DNA of 64,000 bases, taken from Zizania palustris. Its lineage: Eukaryota; Streptophyta; Magnoliopsida; Poales; Poaceae. The translations under genes and the position numbers were made by a program. Shown piece after piece: positions 1 to 11,005 of this stretch (positions are counted from its first letter, which is position 1; the number at the start of each line of letters is the position of its first letter). The notes beneath the pieces were generated by a model. The model had not been told where the DNA came from and made no database searches. It worked only from the letters and a program-made list of their open reading frames with translations. The stretch lies in assembly GCA_019279435.1 (NCBI GenBank), contig JAAALK010000285.1, positions 66,698,865 to 66,762,864 on the forward strand, read 5' to 3'.

Positions 1-362
1 CGGGGCCTTGCACAAACATTTTGTATTCTTGATTATAAGTGCTTTTCCTCCTGGACTTAATAAGAGAAATGCCCTCATGAAATGTTCTCAAAGTCGTCCA
101 AATCTCAAGTGCAGTTCTAAGGTGCTAGACCCTGTCAAACTCATTGCGACTCAGACTGATGAACAGTATGTGTCTAGCTTTGCTATTACAATCATACTGT
201 GACTTCTCAGCTTTGTGAGGTGCGAGTTTCAGGGATCACATATTGGGAATTAACAATGTACCAAATAGCACTTCCTTGGCTCAGTAAATAAGCCTCTATG
301 CGCACCTTCCAATAAGCGTAGTCTCGAACATCGAACATGGGAATCTTAGAGTTCTTATCCAT
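1..362 (-). pseudogene. Ty1/copia gag, N-terminal part (element J)
   Basis: Start of a copia capsid precursor on the minus strand, cut by the left window edge. The ATG is the complement of 360-362. It opens MDKNSKIP, has a YWKVR block, and reaches a YNQEY block at the edge, all shared with the gags starting at 11006 and 20365. The frame is broken by one extra base near 215, and a CAG-type codon has become TAG near 125. The primer site lies about 50 bases upstream, the short leader typical of these elements. Pol and the far LTR would lie left of the window. Confidence 0.8.
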
Positions 363-411
363 GTCACCACAAAGATCACAAACCGGTTATGGTTAACTGG
401 TGATCTAACCG

Positions 412-423
412 GCTCTCATACCA
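412..423 (-). other. Primer binding site of element J
   Basis: On the minus strand this reads TGGTATGAGAGC, one mismatch from TGGTATCAGAGC, the sequence complementary to the 3' end of plant initiator tRNA-Met. It lies two bases inside the LTR end at 426 and upstream of the gag start, which fixes the element's orientation. Confidence 0.85.
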
Positions 424-425
424 AT

Positions 426-994
426 TGTTGGATCAGAATGGTGACTAGAGGGGGGTGAATAGACGCCTTAACAAATTCTCCTGAATCAGATGGCCTATTC
501 AAATCACCCAACATACCTCCAAAAATTTAAGATTCAAATTTAAACCAATCAGTGTGAATTAGAGCAACAAAATCTTTTCAAATTCATAATTCAATCTTGT
601 TCGGAGATTGTAGTGTCGACACACTCAGTCAATAATTAATATTCCGAACTAGAGAGAGTAGATCGACAACTAGATGATAGATAGAAGTAAATCGATGTTT
701 GAAACTCCGAAACAGACCAAAAATTCAGAAAAATCTTTTAACTCATTCACCTGTCACTTGAACCAAAACTAGACAACAACAATTGATCAAATAAGTCAAA
801 CTAGCATTAGTGCAGGTAGTTACCTCAATCAAAAACTATTCAAACAATTTTCAGGTTAAAACATACACTTCTGAAAATTCCAGGATGCTGAACAGTATCA
901 ACTAATTATAATTCAGAAAATAGTTGAAAACACACTGATTCAACCAATACCAGGATGATGTACAATATTGACTCTAAATACAAATTGATGCTAT
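426..994 (-). repeat. 5' LTR of element J, U5-side part
   Basis: On the minus strand the LTR ends TCCAACA just before the primer site, preceded by the CTATTCACCCCCCTCTAG block seen at the 3' end of all copia LTRs here. AT-rich text resembles LTR B (8864-10939). The LTR is interrupted at 994/995 by gypsy element I; its remainder is not seen on the far side because element I is itself cut by A1. Confidence 0.75.
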
Positions 995-2304
995 TGTTGA
1001 CACAAAAACATGCCCCCGCACTTGGGTCAGTTTGACGATCCAAAAGTGTGCGGATACTTAGAGACAAGCCTAAGCGTAACACAACACCGACGTCGTGTTC
1101 TGACTACCCTTAGCCGTGGTAAGGGGGTGGAGTTGCCAGCTAATCAGATCACACAAAAATAATCAAATTAGCCGAAAGAAATATATATTAAACAAAACAA
1201 GTCAGAAACTGGGCGGAGCCAAACTGATTCGATGTATAGTGTGAAGGGTGTCGCCGAAGGGTACCTTCGGCGTCTGGTGCGAAGTGTCCCGCCGAAGGGT
1301 ACCTTTAGCGTTCAGACTGATCTGGCCAAAGATGAACTCCAAACGATCTAGACGCGACAATCACCTCCAAATAGCGGGGTTCGGCGTGAAGTCTCTGATA
1401 CAACAGGATACAGAGTAATGACTTAGGCGCAATGCGCGAGCACGACTTCGTCCAGAGCGAAGTACGACTGTGGCGAAGCCTGTCATGACGAAGTCTATTG
1501 GCGAAGCGTGTTGGCATGCGGTCGAAGCAAAGATCTCGCTGAATGGTGTTCTGGCAACCTCCTAAACCAATCTCTCAGCTCCGAATACCTCTGGCGGAGT
1601 AGCTCCGAACATAGGCAACCTACAACAAAGTAGATTCGAAGTACCAATTCGGCCTGAGGACCGAATTCTGCTAAGTGTTGCAATAGGGGCGAAGATAGCA
1701 ATCTGTTACGCAGATTAGTAGATACTTCACAGGTGAAGTAATAAGGCAATAGCAATCTATTACGTAGATTAACGGATACTTCACACGCGAAGTAACAAGG
1801 ATTAGCACTGTTCCAAAGTGGCCGTCGAAGGGCTTCCAGGCAAACCCATGAAGAATACAGAAAAGTAAAGATAAAGTAAAGTACGATTCAAAGCTAGGGC
1901 TTTGTGGTTGATTTGTGTTGGGGGGGCTCTAAACCAGCCTCACCCCTATATTTATAGGGGTTATACTTCTAATCTCTAAGCCTAATGTGGTGGAGTTCTA
2001 TTTGATCACGCGTAAAAGACTTAGACCAAAATCAGACTCAATCTCTAACTCTTGCCCGAAGTGGGCCTTCGGCCAGGCCCGCCGATGCCTACTCCTCGGG
2101 CTGAAGCTTCGGTGGAGTAGGCCTCCGAAGGCCTCCGGGCCAAAGGCTGTGGGCTGGTCGTAGGCTTCCGAAGCCCATAGCTCAGTGGTTCTTTGGGCCC
2201 TATAAGGCTTCGGCCTAACCCGGGACATGTGTATTTTCGGTCCAAATTACCAAAATTGATATTTTCACAATCTTGACCATTAATGTCAGTTTTTGCTATC
2301 AACA
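995..2304 (-). repeat. 3' LTR of gypsy element I
   Basis: A 1310 bp LTR with inverted ends TGTTGA and TCAACA. A polypurine tract lies immediately upstream on the minus strand. A minus-strand TATA box (TATAAATA) is at 1949-1956. The right half is rich in GAAGCC/CTTCGG-type motifs like several other LTRs here. Small open frames inside it have no recognisable protein. Confidence 0.8.
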
Positions 2305-2322
2305 CATGCCCCCCTGCCTTTT
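2305..2322 (-). other. Polypurine tract of gypsy element I
   Basis: On the minus strand this is a purine run, AAGGCAGGGGGGCATG, ending exactly where the LTR begins with TG. Such a tract primes plus-strand DNA synthesis in LTR elements. Confidence 0.7.
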
Positions 2323-2370
2323 AGTTATCTAAGTGAACTAACAGCACAACGGGCTAAAGACGATACCTTC

Positions 2371-4033
2371 TGAGGAGCCATGCTGAAGAGTATGAGCCTC
2401 ATGGCTCTAGATGTGATGAGTGATTGTCCACGGAAGTTAAAGAGGACATGAAGAGCAGAGAAGACCTATTGTGTCTTGGCCACATGTGACTCAGGTACAC
2501 GGGCAGCGAGTTACTGTCGGGCAGAGGGGCCGCGAAGTCGGGCTGGCCCAATCCGGGTACATGGGCTAGGAGCAGCAGAGGATCCACTGGGCTATTGACC
2601 GAGATTGACTCAGTACATGAGCGGTGAGCGGTTGCTGTGCTGAGGGAGTTGCAGAAATGGGTCCGGCCCAATCCAGGTACCAGGTGCGAATATGGTGGAC
2701 GCTTTGTTAGTTTCGGTGCAAAACTGACCGCCGATCTCGGATCTGACCGTTCTGAGGCGAAGCTGTAGCTGCTACGAAAGCTTCGCATCTGGACAAGTTA
2801 TCTTTATTTAGGTTTTTACTATTTTTCCTTTAGGCCCATAGTCTGTCAGTCAAGTCTGTAAAAAATCCTAAGGGCATTTCGGTCTTTTCCATTTTTTATT
2901 CAGCGTTTGTAAAACCCTAGGGGTATTTTTGCATTTTCCCCATTTATTGGGCTGCCTATAAAAAGGCCCCAATACCCTAGGGTTAGGGTTACCCTTTTCA
3001 GAATACACTTTCCTAATTCCAAAAATTGGGTCATCTTTTTCTTGCGTGTTTATCTTCTCCGCTGCTGGTAAATCTCCTCGCCGCCCCCGTTGATTGAATC
3101 TTCACCGAACGCCATGTTTTTCTCCGTCCGGCCAAGCTTTTCCTAGCAGAGTTGCTTGTCTCTCCCGCTTCGAGGCCACAATGCACACAGCGGCATTTCG
3201 CGTCTTGTAGCCCATCCCTACACTATAGCCGGCAGCGGCTATGGCATAGCCTGCGTGCGGCATCAAGTAATAGCGGTAGAGCCTAGCACAGCTAGCAGCG
3301 CTGCTTCGCACGCACGTCGGCCAAGGCACAGGGATTGCAGCGATCGGATCGTTTGTGGCCACAAGAAGCTAGCATGGATGGCCAATGATTGGCGCACGGC
3401 GGGTTCGAGTGGAAGCAGGAAAGCACAGCACGTGGGCGGAAGAAGCGAAGAACCACTGTTCGTGCACGCGAATCCAAGTACAATACACTATAGATGGTTT
3501 TCTTCCAACACTGTAGCCGGTTTCTTCTTCAAGTTATTATTTACTAGCATCTGCACTATTTTGATCAGAATATTTGAGCCTTTGAGTTTATCTATTTCAG
3601 TATTTTTCATCATCTAATCAGACTTAGATATCTTGCTTATTTAGTTAGTTATTCTTTGTCCTTGTTAGATGTACTAAAAGTGGTGCTACTCATTAGGCCT
3701 TAAATTTGTGTTGGTTTTTGTATGAGATTAAATGTCAGTACAACATGAATAGTGTTATGCACCAGATGTTTTTGCTCTGATTTAATGAAAATTTGTATGA
3801 GGATGTCTGTGATGTTGTGAGTTATTTTCATCTGCCTTTAAGCAATGTGTTAGTGTCTCTTTGTTTAGGACACCGGTCGTTTTTAGGCTAGATCTTTTTA
3901 GGCTCTGTTGATCTGTTTACTTTTCCCTACTAAGTCAGTTGAGGTGCGTTGGGTGTTCGGAGCAGGACATTGATTCGAAAGAATTTTTAAGGCGCCCATT
4001 CACCCCCCTCTTTTCGCTACTTTCGGTCCTACA
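2371..4033 (+). mobile_element. Solo copia LTR A0
   Basis: A 1663 bp LTR starting TGAGGAGCC and ending CCTACA, flanked by the perfect 5 bp duplication CCTTC (2366-2370 and 4034-4038). It is homologous along its length to the 5' LTR of A1 (5214-7080). It has a TATA box (TATAAAAA, 2957-2964) and the CATTCACCCCCCTCT end block. With no internal region and an intact duplication it is a solo LTR, left by recombination between two LTRs. It sits between the end of the integrase and the polypurine tract of element I. Confidence 0.93.
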
Positions 4034-5213
4034 CCTTCCATATCGGCCTTTCGACATCTTTTAAGTTGTTTGCCACACACTTGGGAAATAACTTTTCAAG
4101 TAACTACCATTCAAATCTCTTCGAAACTGTTCTCCTTGCAGGGATTCTAACACATACGCATTGCTAGGAGCGATTTTGGCTATTTTGAAAGGGCCTTCCC
4201 AACTAGGTGACAATTTACCAAATTTGGGACTCTTAGTGCCTAAAGGTAAAATTGTCTTCCAAACCAAGTCACCTACTTGAAACGATTTTGGTTTAACCTT
4301 CTTATTGTAGGCTTTAGCTACTTTCCTCTTGTCTATTTCTATGGCCTCTAAAGCTCTCAATCTCTTATCGGTCACTTCTTCTAGATTGTCTTTCAAAAGA
4401 GTTTCATACTCATTGACCGATAAGCCATTTTTCTTTAACACTCTTAGAGAGACAAGATCTACTTCTACAAGTAGAACGGCTTCTTGTCCATATACCAACT
4501 CATGTGGACCAACCTTGGTAGCACCGTGCTTTGCAATTCTACAAGCCCATAGCACCTCAGAGAGAACTTCATGCCACCTTTTAGGGAACTCTTCAATTCT
4601 TTTCTTAATGATTTTAATCAGAGTTTTATTACTAGACTCAACCTAACCATTGCTCTAAGCATAGTAGGGTGAAGAATTTATCAACTTAATACCATAATAT
4701 TTGACAAAGTTTCTCACTTCCTCAAAAATGAATGAGCTACCTTGATCTATAGTGAGAGTTTGAGGAATGCCGAATCTATGTATGATGTGCTTCAAGATAA
4801 AGTCAAGTACCTCGTTGTGAGTCATGTTCTTGAGAGGCACGGCCTCGGTCCACTTGGTGAAGTAGTCTGTCGCCATCAACATGAACCGATGCCCTTTCAA
4901 GGACGGAGGGTGAATATGGCTGATGAAGTCTAAACCCCAACCTCGAACGGCCATGGCTTGACAATAGGGTTAAGTAACGAAGCAGGAGCTAATTGAATAT
5001 TGCCAAACTTTTGACACGCTTCACACCCTCTATAATACTTAAAACAATCCTCAGTCATAGTTGGCCAGTAGAAACCCGCTCCTTTGAGCATCCAACTCAT
5101 CTTCTGGGCCGACTGATGAGTTCCACAAAGTCCTTCATGGACTTCTCCCATAGCCACCTGGGATCGTTCATGGTCTAGACACATTAACAGTACTCCAGCA
5201 ATGGTTCGGCGAT
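4034..5213 (-). pseudogene. Ty3/gypsy integrase (element I), Tat/Ogre-like
   Basis: Minus-strand integrase, the enzyme that joins retroelement cDNA to chromosomal DNA. In reading order: an H2C2 zinc-binding domain (about 5184-4960, HEGLCGTHQ then CEACQKF), a catalytic core (4954-4655, with GWGLDF, ATDYFTKW and LTIDQGSSF giving two of the acidic residues), and a C-terminal part (4555-4061, with VLWACR and the SFQVGDLVW block). One base is missing near 4940. Two in-frame TAG stops follow the SSPYYA block where this family normally has glutamine, as from CAG to TAG decay. The frame ends at 4061, shortly before the polypurine tract, so integrase was the last pol domain. Confidence 0.9.
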
Positions 5214-7080
5214 TAAGGAGCCATGTTGAAAAGCATGGGCCTCATGGCTCCAAATGTGATGAGTGATTGTCAACGAAAGTCAAAGAGGACATAAAGAGAA
5301 GAGAAGACCTGCTGTGTCTGGGCCGCATGTGACTCATGTACATGGGCAACGAGCGACTGTCGGGCAGAGGGGTCACGAAGTCGGGCTGGTCTAATCCGGG
5401 TAGATGGGCTTGGAGAAGTAGAGGATCCACTAGGCTGTTGAATGGGATTGACTCAGGCACACGGGCGGCGAGCGATTGCCAGGCTGAGGGAGCTGCGGAA
5501 TCGGGCCGGCTCAATCTGGGTACCCAGTGCGAAGACGGTGGATGCTTTGTCAGTTTCGGCGCAAAACTGACCACTGATCTCGGATCTGACTGTTCGAAGG
5601 CGAAGCCATAGTTACTACGAAAGCTCCGCATCAGGATAAGTTATCTTTATTTAGGTTTTTACTATTTTGCCTTTAGGCCCACAGTCTGTCAGTCGAGTCT
5701 GTAAAAAACCCTGAGGGCATTTCGGTCTTTTCTATTTTTATTCCCGCGTCTATAAAACCCTAGGGGTATTATTGCATTTTCACATTTATTGGGATGCCTA
5801 TAAATAGGCCCCAATACCCTAGGGTTAGAGTTACCCATTCTAAAATCAAGTTTAATCCCACTAAAGTTTGGGTCACTTTTCGGTTTTTCTCGTTCATCCT
5901 CCTGGTGTTTGTTCTCCTCCGTCGCCGCCACTGCTCATCACACGCACGTCAAAATCTGTATCTCAGGCACGTCGAGAAATCACTTAAACAAGTTTTATTC
6001 TTCCTGTCTCATCCATGGAGCGTTGCTGTGAATTCATTTATCTTATGCCTCGTTATGTGTGCCTCTTTCATTCATCTGTGTGTGATTTATGTTGTTTCAT
6101 TTCTATGTGCTAGAAAGATTTTTTAGTTTCTACTCGGTTTTATTTGCATGGATAGTCTTCTTTGTGCGTCTGATCATGGAAGTATAGCTAGCGCATAGAT
6201 GCTGCAGTTGCATCAGTCTATGTTCGGACTACTAGTCTCAGCTGTTCTCTCTCTCATTTCGTGTGCGTGGCTGCAGATCTCTGGTTTCAGTTCTGCAGGC
6301 TAGTCATCAGGCTAGGGATCTAGCTCTTGGCTTGTGCAGGAACAGCACGGTAGCACAGCTAGTTGTAGCCTAGGCTTCTAGACTTGGTGCCTAGCTCCTG
6401 CAGCAGTCTGACGTAGCTCTTCACGCGTGGATCGACACTTCACTCAAGCATCCTAGCAGACGTGTTGTTTGGGTGGAGATCTCACTGATCAGTCATAGCG
6501 TAGGCCCTACCGAAGCACAACCTTCGTTGTTGTTTGTGCATGCGATCGGAGTCCGCAGCAGCATTTGTATCAGAGTAGGTGAGAAGTTTTGCTTGCGCGA
6601 AGGCTTGCCAAAGTGTGCGAAGGCTTTGTGTTTTTCCTGGTCAGGCGCGTGGTTCGGAGCCTAGCAAGTGAAGTATATTCAGTTTTCCAGTAGCTTCGAC
6701 ATTCACAGGCTTCGAGTTTGAAGTCAGTGTGCAGGCTTCGAAAACCAGTAGCACAGTCTTCGATAGACTTCGAACAAGAGATTTTTGAACAGTCTTACTT
6801 TGTCTAGTTTTGCATGTTTTTGAGTAGACGTTTCTTTTAATGATACATGAACTATTTATGATTTGAATGATTTGTTAATCTGCCTTTAAGCACTGTGTTG
6901 GGGTCTTTTCGATTAGGACACCGGTTGTTTTTAGGCTAGATTATTTTCTTGGTTTATATATGTTAGCTTCAACTGGTTGTTTGTCGAGGTGCATTGGGTG
7001 TTGGAAAAAGGCCATTGATTCGCAAGAATTTTCAAGGCGCCCATTCACCCCCCCTCTTTGGTCGCACTTTCGATCCTACA
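5214..7080 (+). repeat. 5' LTR of copia element A1
   Basis: An 1867 bp LTR beginning TAAGGAGCC (the usual TG has become TA) and ending CCTACA. It matches A0 for the first 640 bases and again at the 3' end; the middle diverges. It has a TATA box at 5799-5807 and a conserved end block at about 7036-7056. It drives transcription of the element in the family model; no activity can be judged here. Confidence 0.88.
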
Positions 7081-7082
7081 AG

Positions 7083-7094
7083 TGGTATCAGAGC
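7083..7094 (+). other. Primer binding site of A1
   Basis: Perfect TGGTATCAGAGC, complementary to the 3' end of plant initiator tRNA-Met, two bases inside the LTR end at 7080. Confidence 0.92.
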
Positions 7095-7145
7095 CTGGTT
7101 AGGGTTTTTCCATACCTTAACCGGTTCTAAACCTAGGTAGTTATC

Positions 7146-8863
7146 ATGACTTCTTCTGGAAAGGTCCTGTCCCTGGAAGCTTATGGCTATACTTATTAGA
7201 AGACTCGCATGCGAGCCTATCTCATGAGCCAGAGCTCGGACATTTGGGACATGTGTGCTCACGCTACTTTCACCATATTGCCTGTTGCTGAGCGTACATC
7301 ACCTGATATTATCGCCCAACATCATAACAACAACAAAGCGGTGAACATTTTGTTTTCTGGTTTAGGTCCCACTGAATTTGAGCGTGTGAGCCATCTCTAC
7401 AATACTAGAGAGATCTGGGCTACCCTCCAAGCATACCATGAGGGGACAGTCCAGGTCAAGGCTCGGCTCTATCAGACCTACCGACGTGAATATGAAAATT
7501 TCACATAGAAGTCGGGTGAATCTATTGAAGCCTTGTTTGGTCGTTTTCAATCGATCATCAACAAGCTTCGAGCCAACAAGGCCGAGGGAGTTCAACTAGT
7601 CTCAGATCATGAGCAGGCGCTCATGGTTCTCCATACCTTGGAGCCATAAGATCTGGCAGATCAAGGTATCCTCTATCATTGAGAGCACCTCTTATGATAC
7701 CTTGACAACTTCAGAGCTGGTCAGCAAGCTCAAGGCCACAGAGGTTGATATCCAGTTGAGATCAAATCTCACTAGTAGTGGATCAAAAACCCTGGCCCTT
7801 GCTACACCTTCTGCTGACTCCTCTTCTGTGAGCTGTGCTGGGTTCTCCTTGATGTCTATCACTGAGGACCAACTTGAGTCACTAGGAGATGATGATCTGT
7901 GTCAGTTTAACAACCGGGTGCGTCGTGTCTATGATAAGCGAATGTTCAAAAGACACGGCACAAAATCCGGATGCTTTGAGTGTGGTGATCTAGGTCATTT
8001 CATTGCCGACTGCCCCAAGCGCAATGGTCACAAGAAGGGTTCCGGTAGTGGCTCCTACGACTCCGGCAAGCACGACAGCTCCTCCTTCACAAAGGGAAAG
8101 CCCAAGACAAGATTCTTCAGAAAGGCCCTGAAGGACTACCAGCGTGAGAACAAGAAGCTAGACAAGGCCTTCTTCGCCGAGATGGAGAGAAGCTACTCCA
8201 AGCGGTCTTCATCTTCTTCTTCTTCATCAAGCTTAAGCGATGAGGAGATCATGATCAGGAAGGGGAAGGACAAGGACGATCCGGTTGGCCTCTGCTTCAT
8301 GGCCTTCGGGGACAGGCCAAAGAGTCTCTCACATCACCGCCGAAGATCCCGCAAGAGCTTCTGCTCAATGGCTCTTGTGGATAAGGAAGAGAAGGGCTCT
8401 CCCGACAACTCCGATGATGACGATGATGAAAAGGTATCTTCCTATGAACAATAAGTCATTGATTTACTTGAAGAGAACCGTCAGGAGTTGAGGTATCGGG
8501 AAAAACTGCTTAGAGGGGCTAAGAACAGGATAGATGAGCTTGAGAGTGAGCTTGCCGTGGCCAACGGTAGGATTAAGAGTCTATCTTCTTTCCCTTACTT
8601 GGGTGGTAGTAGTGAGTGCCCAAACTGTGAGGTGTTATTGTGTGACCTGACGACTCTAAAGTCCAGGTACACAGAGAGGGTAGATGAGAGGGACGCTTTG
8701 GCCACTGAGCTTGAGAGCACTCAGTTCGAGCTGAAAGATGCTCATGCCACTGTCGTCATGCCCTATGTTGACTGCCCATCCCATCTAGCTAGTTTAGCTG
8801 AGCTGAAAGCCAAGGGTGATGAGCAGTTGGGCGAGTTGGAGAGAGTTAGAGCTAAACTAGAAG
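7146..8863 (+). pseudogene. Copia gag of A1, truncated
   Basis: Capsid/nucleocapsid precursor. From ATG at 7146 it carries the MTSSGK start, a stop at residue 18, the capsid region (7209-7508, with YHEGT.QVKARL), another stop near 7508, and a frameshift near 7650. The CCHC knuckle CFECGDLGHFIADC is intact at 7972-8013. A serine/acidic stretch follows (about 8200-8450), then a predicted coiled coil (8488-8863). It matches A2 gag, which continues past the point where A1 stops at 8863. Not functional as it stands. Confidence 0.88.
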
Positions 8864-10939
8864 GCATTTGGTTAAATTTTACCAACTTTAACCGCTAAGG
8901 TGAGCCTATATAAAGGCCTCTATGCCTAAGGGTTAGGATTGCCCACTTTAATGACAACTGGTAATTTTCTTTCCAATGGGGTGTGCTGTCCAAGGGAGAA
9001 ACTCCTGATCAGTTAACTCAAAAAGGTGTGCCTTCTTGCAATTAATTCAGCATAGCTTACTTACTATTCCTTATCTGGTTGTTTCCTACACACTATTGTT
9101 TTTGTTGGCCAATTTTTGTGCTTCATTTGAAACTCTGTTATATGTTCCCTGATTTGCTACTGTGCCGCCACCTTGTGTGATTCAACTGATTTTGTGTAAC
9201 CTCCTATTTCTGTTTGCTTTGTAGTGTTTTATCACAGCTTTTGATCATCTTCAAGGCTATGAATCTTTTCTATTCTCATATCAAAGCTGTGAACAGATCG
9301 GTTCTGATCTTGATAACTTTTAGCACTGTTTTCTGATTTGAAGTCTTTTGAGCTTGTACTGTAGTTTGTATCTCTTGATTACTCCTGGTATTACAGATTA
9401 ACCAATAGCCGTACACCAGGAGTTATCACTTGCAGCACTGAAATTCTTATCTGAAAATGTTTATTGCAAAAATCTGTGTTTTGGTTCAAGAACAAATTCA
9501 CTCTATCATGAATTGCAAAGTTGTGTCTCATCTTGAGTCTAACTTTTAGTTTCTCTTGTGATTGTTAGATCAGTCGCATGAAGTTAAGGCATCTGAAAAT
9601 ACTGTTTTAGCCCTGATTCTTCTTTAAATGATTTATTTGAATGAAGTTCTGAACTGATTTTTGTCTGAGACAACAAAGTACATGTTGAAATTGTTTTAGT
9701 TTCTAAAATTTACAATTCACACTTCCCTGAAACAGAAAGTATTTTTATTGCACTTGTGATTGAGTTAAGAATTAGAAATTTGAGAATAGTTCTAAGTTCT
9801 AGATTCAAAAGGTTCAACACAATTCTTGATGACTTTGTATATTTGAGCTGTTTATGGTTGAAGTGAAACAGTAGTTCAAAATTTGAATCATCTTAGTTTT
9901 CTTCACTGAATTCAATTAATTCAAAAGTATATTTATTCAGTGCTGAAATCACTGAATTTGCAATTTGAAGAAATACTTGAGGTAGCTTCTCTGAAATAGT
10001 TCTGTATGGATCTGAATTCTGTTATTTCAGGATCTTCACTACTAATTCTTGATTGACACTGAATTTTACTGTCTGCTTTTGGCTTGAATATCTTTATTGA
10101 ACTGAAAATACCATATTCAGTGGTACAGTGTTTTCAGTCAGTGCATAATATTCAAGAATTGATAGAGGTACATGTTTTGAATATGGTTGGTGATATATCT
10201 CTGATGTTATGGATGTTCTGAATATATGTTGATGGTTGCTAAGTGCTAAATAGATAACTGGAATATTTGAAGTCATTTATTCATGAGTACTATAACTGTG
10301 AGACTGAATGTTCAGAATTGGATCAGTTTTGCTACAAGATTTTAGTAAAAGTGAAGATCAATTTTCTTGTGAGTTTTATCCTGAAGTTTGTGTTTATTCT
10401 GCTGATTGCAATAGAGGACATTCATTTTATAATAACTAATCTTCTTTTGAATATGTGTTTGCAACATATGGTCTGAAACAGATTTCTGTAATCCTAATTC
10501 AGTGAAAGAAGTTCTGAAAAGTCACTTTTGCACAAACTAAATCTGTTTCTATATTCAATCCTCTTGTATCATTTGTTATCTGTTTTGAGGTTGTTGAAGT
10601 CCAAATTTTGATTATTACCTTCTTCAGAATTCACTGATTGCTTCAGAATGTGGTATTAATTTTAGTTTTGAAGTTTCTGAACTTTGTCGACTCGCTGTTT
10701 ACCGATCTACTGAATCTGTTTCGGAGTTTCAATTATCGATAGAGTGTTTCGACCGATCAATCTCCGATTTATACAAAAACTTTGTTTGAGACTAAATTTT
10801 GTTCTCAGTTGATTTGTAAGTCTCACATTTGATTTGTGTATGTTTAGAGGTGTGTTGGGGTGTTCTGGACAGGCCATCATTTTCAGAAGAAGTTGTCGAG
10901 GCGCCTATTCACCCCCCTCTAGTCGCCAATCCGATCCCA
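8864..10939 (+). repeat. 5' LTR of B1, start missing
   Basis: Matches the B1 3' LTR from 15808 onward, so about 690 bases of the LTR start are missing at the junction with A1. TATA box TATATAAAG at 8907-8915. The text is AT-rich with many TGAATT/CTGAA motifs, unlike the GC-rich LTRs of C, D and E. It ends GATCCCA before the primer site. About 185 bases near 9440-9620 are absent from the 3' copy, and the 3' copy has a 29-base insertion near 45738, so the full LTR was about 2.7 kb, very long for copia. Nothing in its small open frames looks like a protein. Confidence 0.85.
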
Positions 10940-10943
10940 AAAT

Positions 10944-10955
10944 TGGTATCAGAGC
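10944..10955 (+). other. Primer binding site of B1
   Basis: Perfect TGGTATCAGAGC a few bases after the LTR end at 10939; initiator tRNA-Met type. Confidence 0.92.
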
Positions 10956-11005
10956 CGGTTAGATCACCAGTTGACCTTAACCGGTTTGTGATCCTTTTTG
11001 GCAAC

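Larger units (their letters stand above)
995..5213 (-). mobile_element. Ty3/gypsy element I (Tat-like), minus strand, partial
   Basis: Minus-strand gypsy element: 3' LTR at 995-2304, polypurine tract at 2305-2322, and integrase at 4034-5213. The interior is split by the solo copia LTR at 2371-4033 and cut at 5213/5214 by copia element A1. The five bases left of the LTR are GCTAT; the matching right copy is not in view. Integrase text places it in the Tat/Ogre group. The gag, protease and RT portions would have lain right of 5213. Confidence 0.75.
5214..8863 (+). mobile_element. Copia element A1 (5' half only)
   Basis: 5' LTR (5214-7080), primer site and gag of a plus-strand copia element inserted in gypsy I. 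The pol region and 3' LTR are missing: at 8863/8864 the gag text stops and the middle of LTR B begins. No 3' LTR of this copy is seen, so no duplication can be matched to its left flank GCGAT. The LTR is a relative of A0 and of the A2 remnants. Confidence 0.85.

Noticed and set aside
3156..3617. 153-codon plus-strand frame as a possible host gene
   Set aside because: It lies wholly inside solo LTR A0, has no recognised domain and no counterpart frame in LTR A1.
2371..7080. A0 and A1 LTRs as the two LTRs of one element enclosing the integrase at 4034-5213
   Set aside because: A0 has its own perfect TSD (CCTTC) on both sides, and the sequence between is a minus-strand gypsy integrase, not copia. 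The two LTRs are separate insertions.
10267..10476. Small hydrophobic frame (about 69 codons) in LTR B as a membrane protein or envelope-like gene
   Set aside because: AT-rich LTR text; the homologous position in the 3' LTR (about 45308-45500) is not clearly kept open and no start context is seen.
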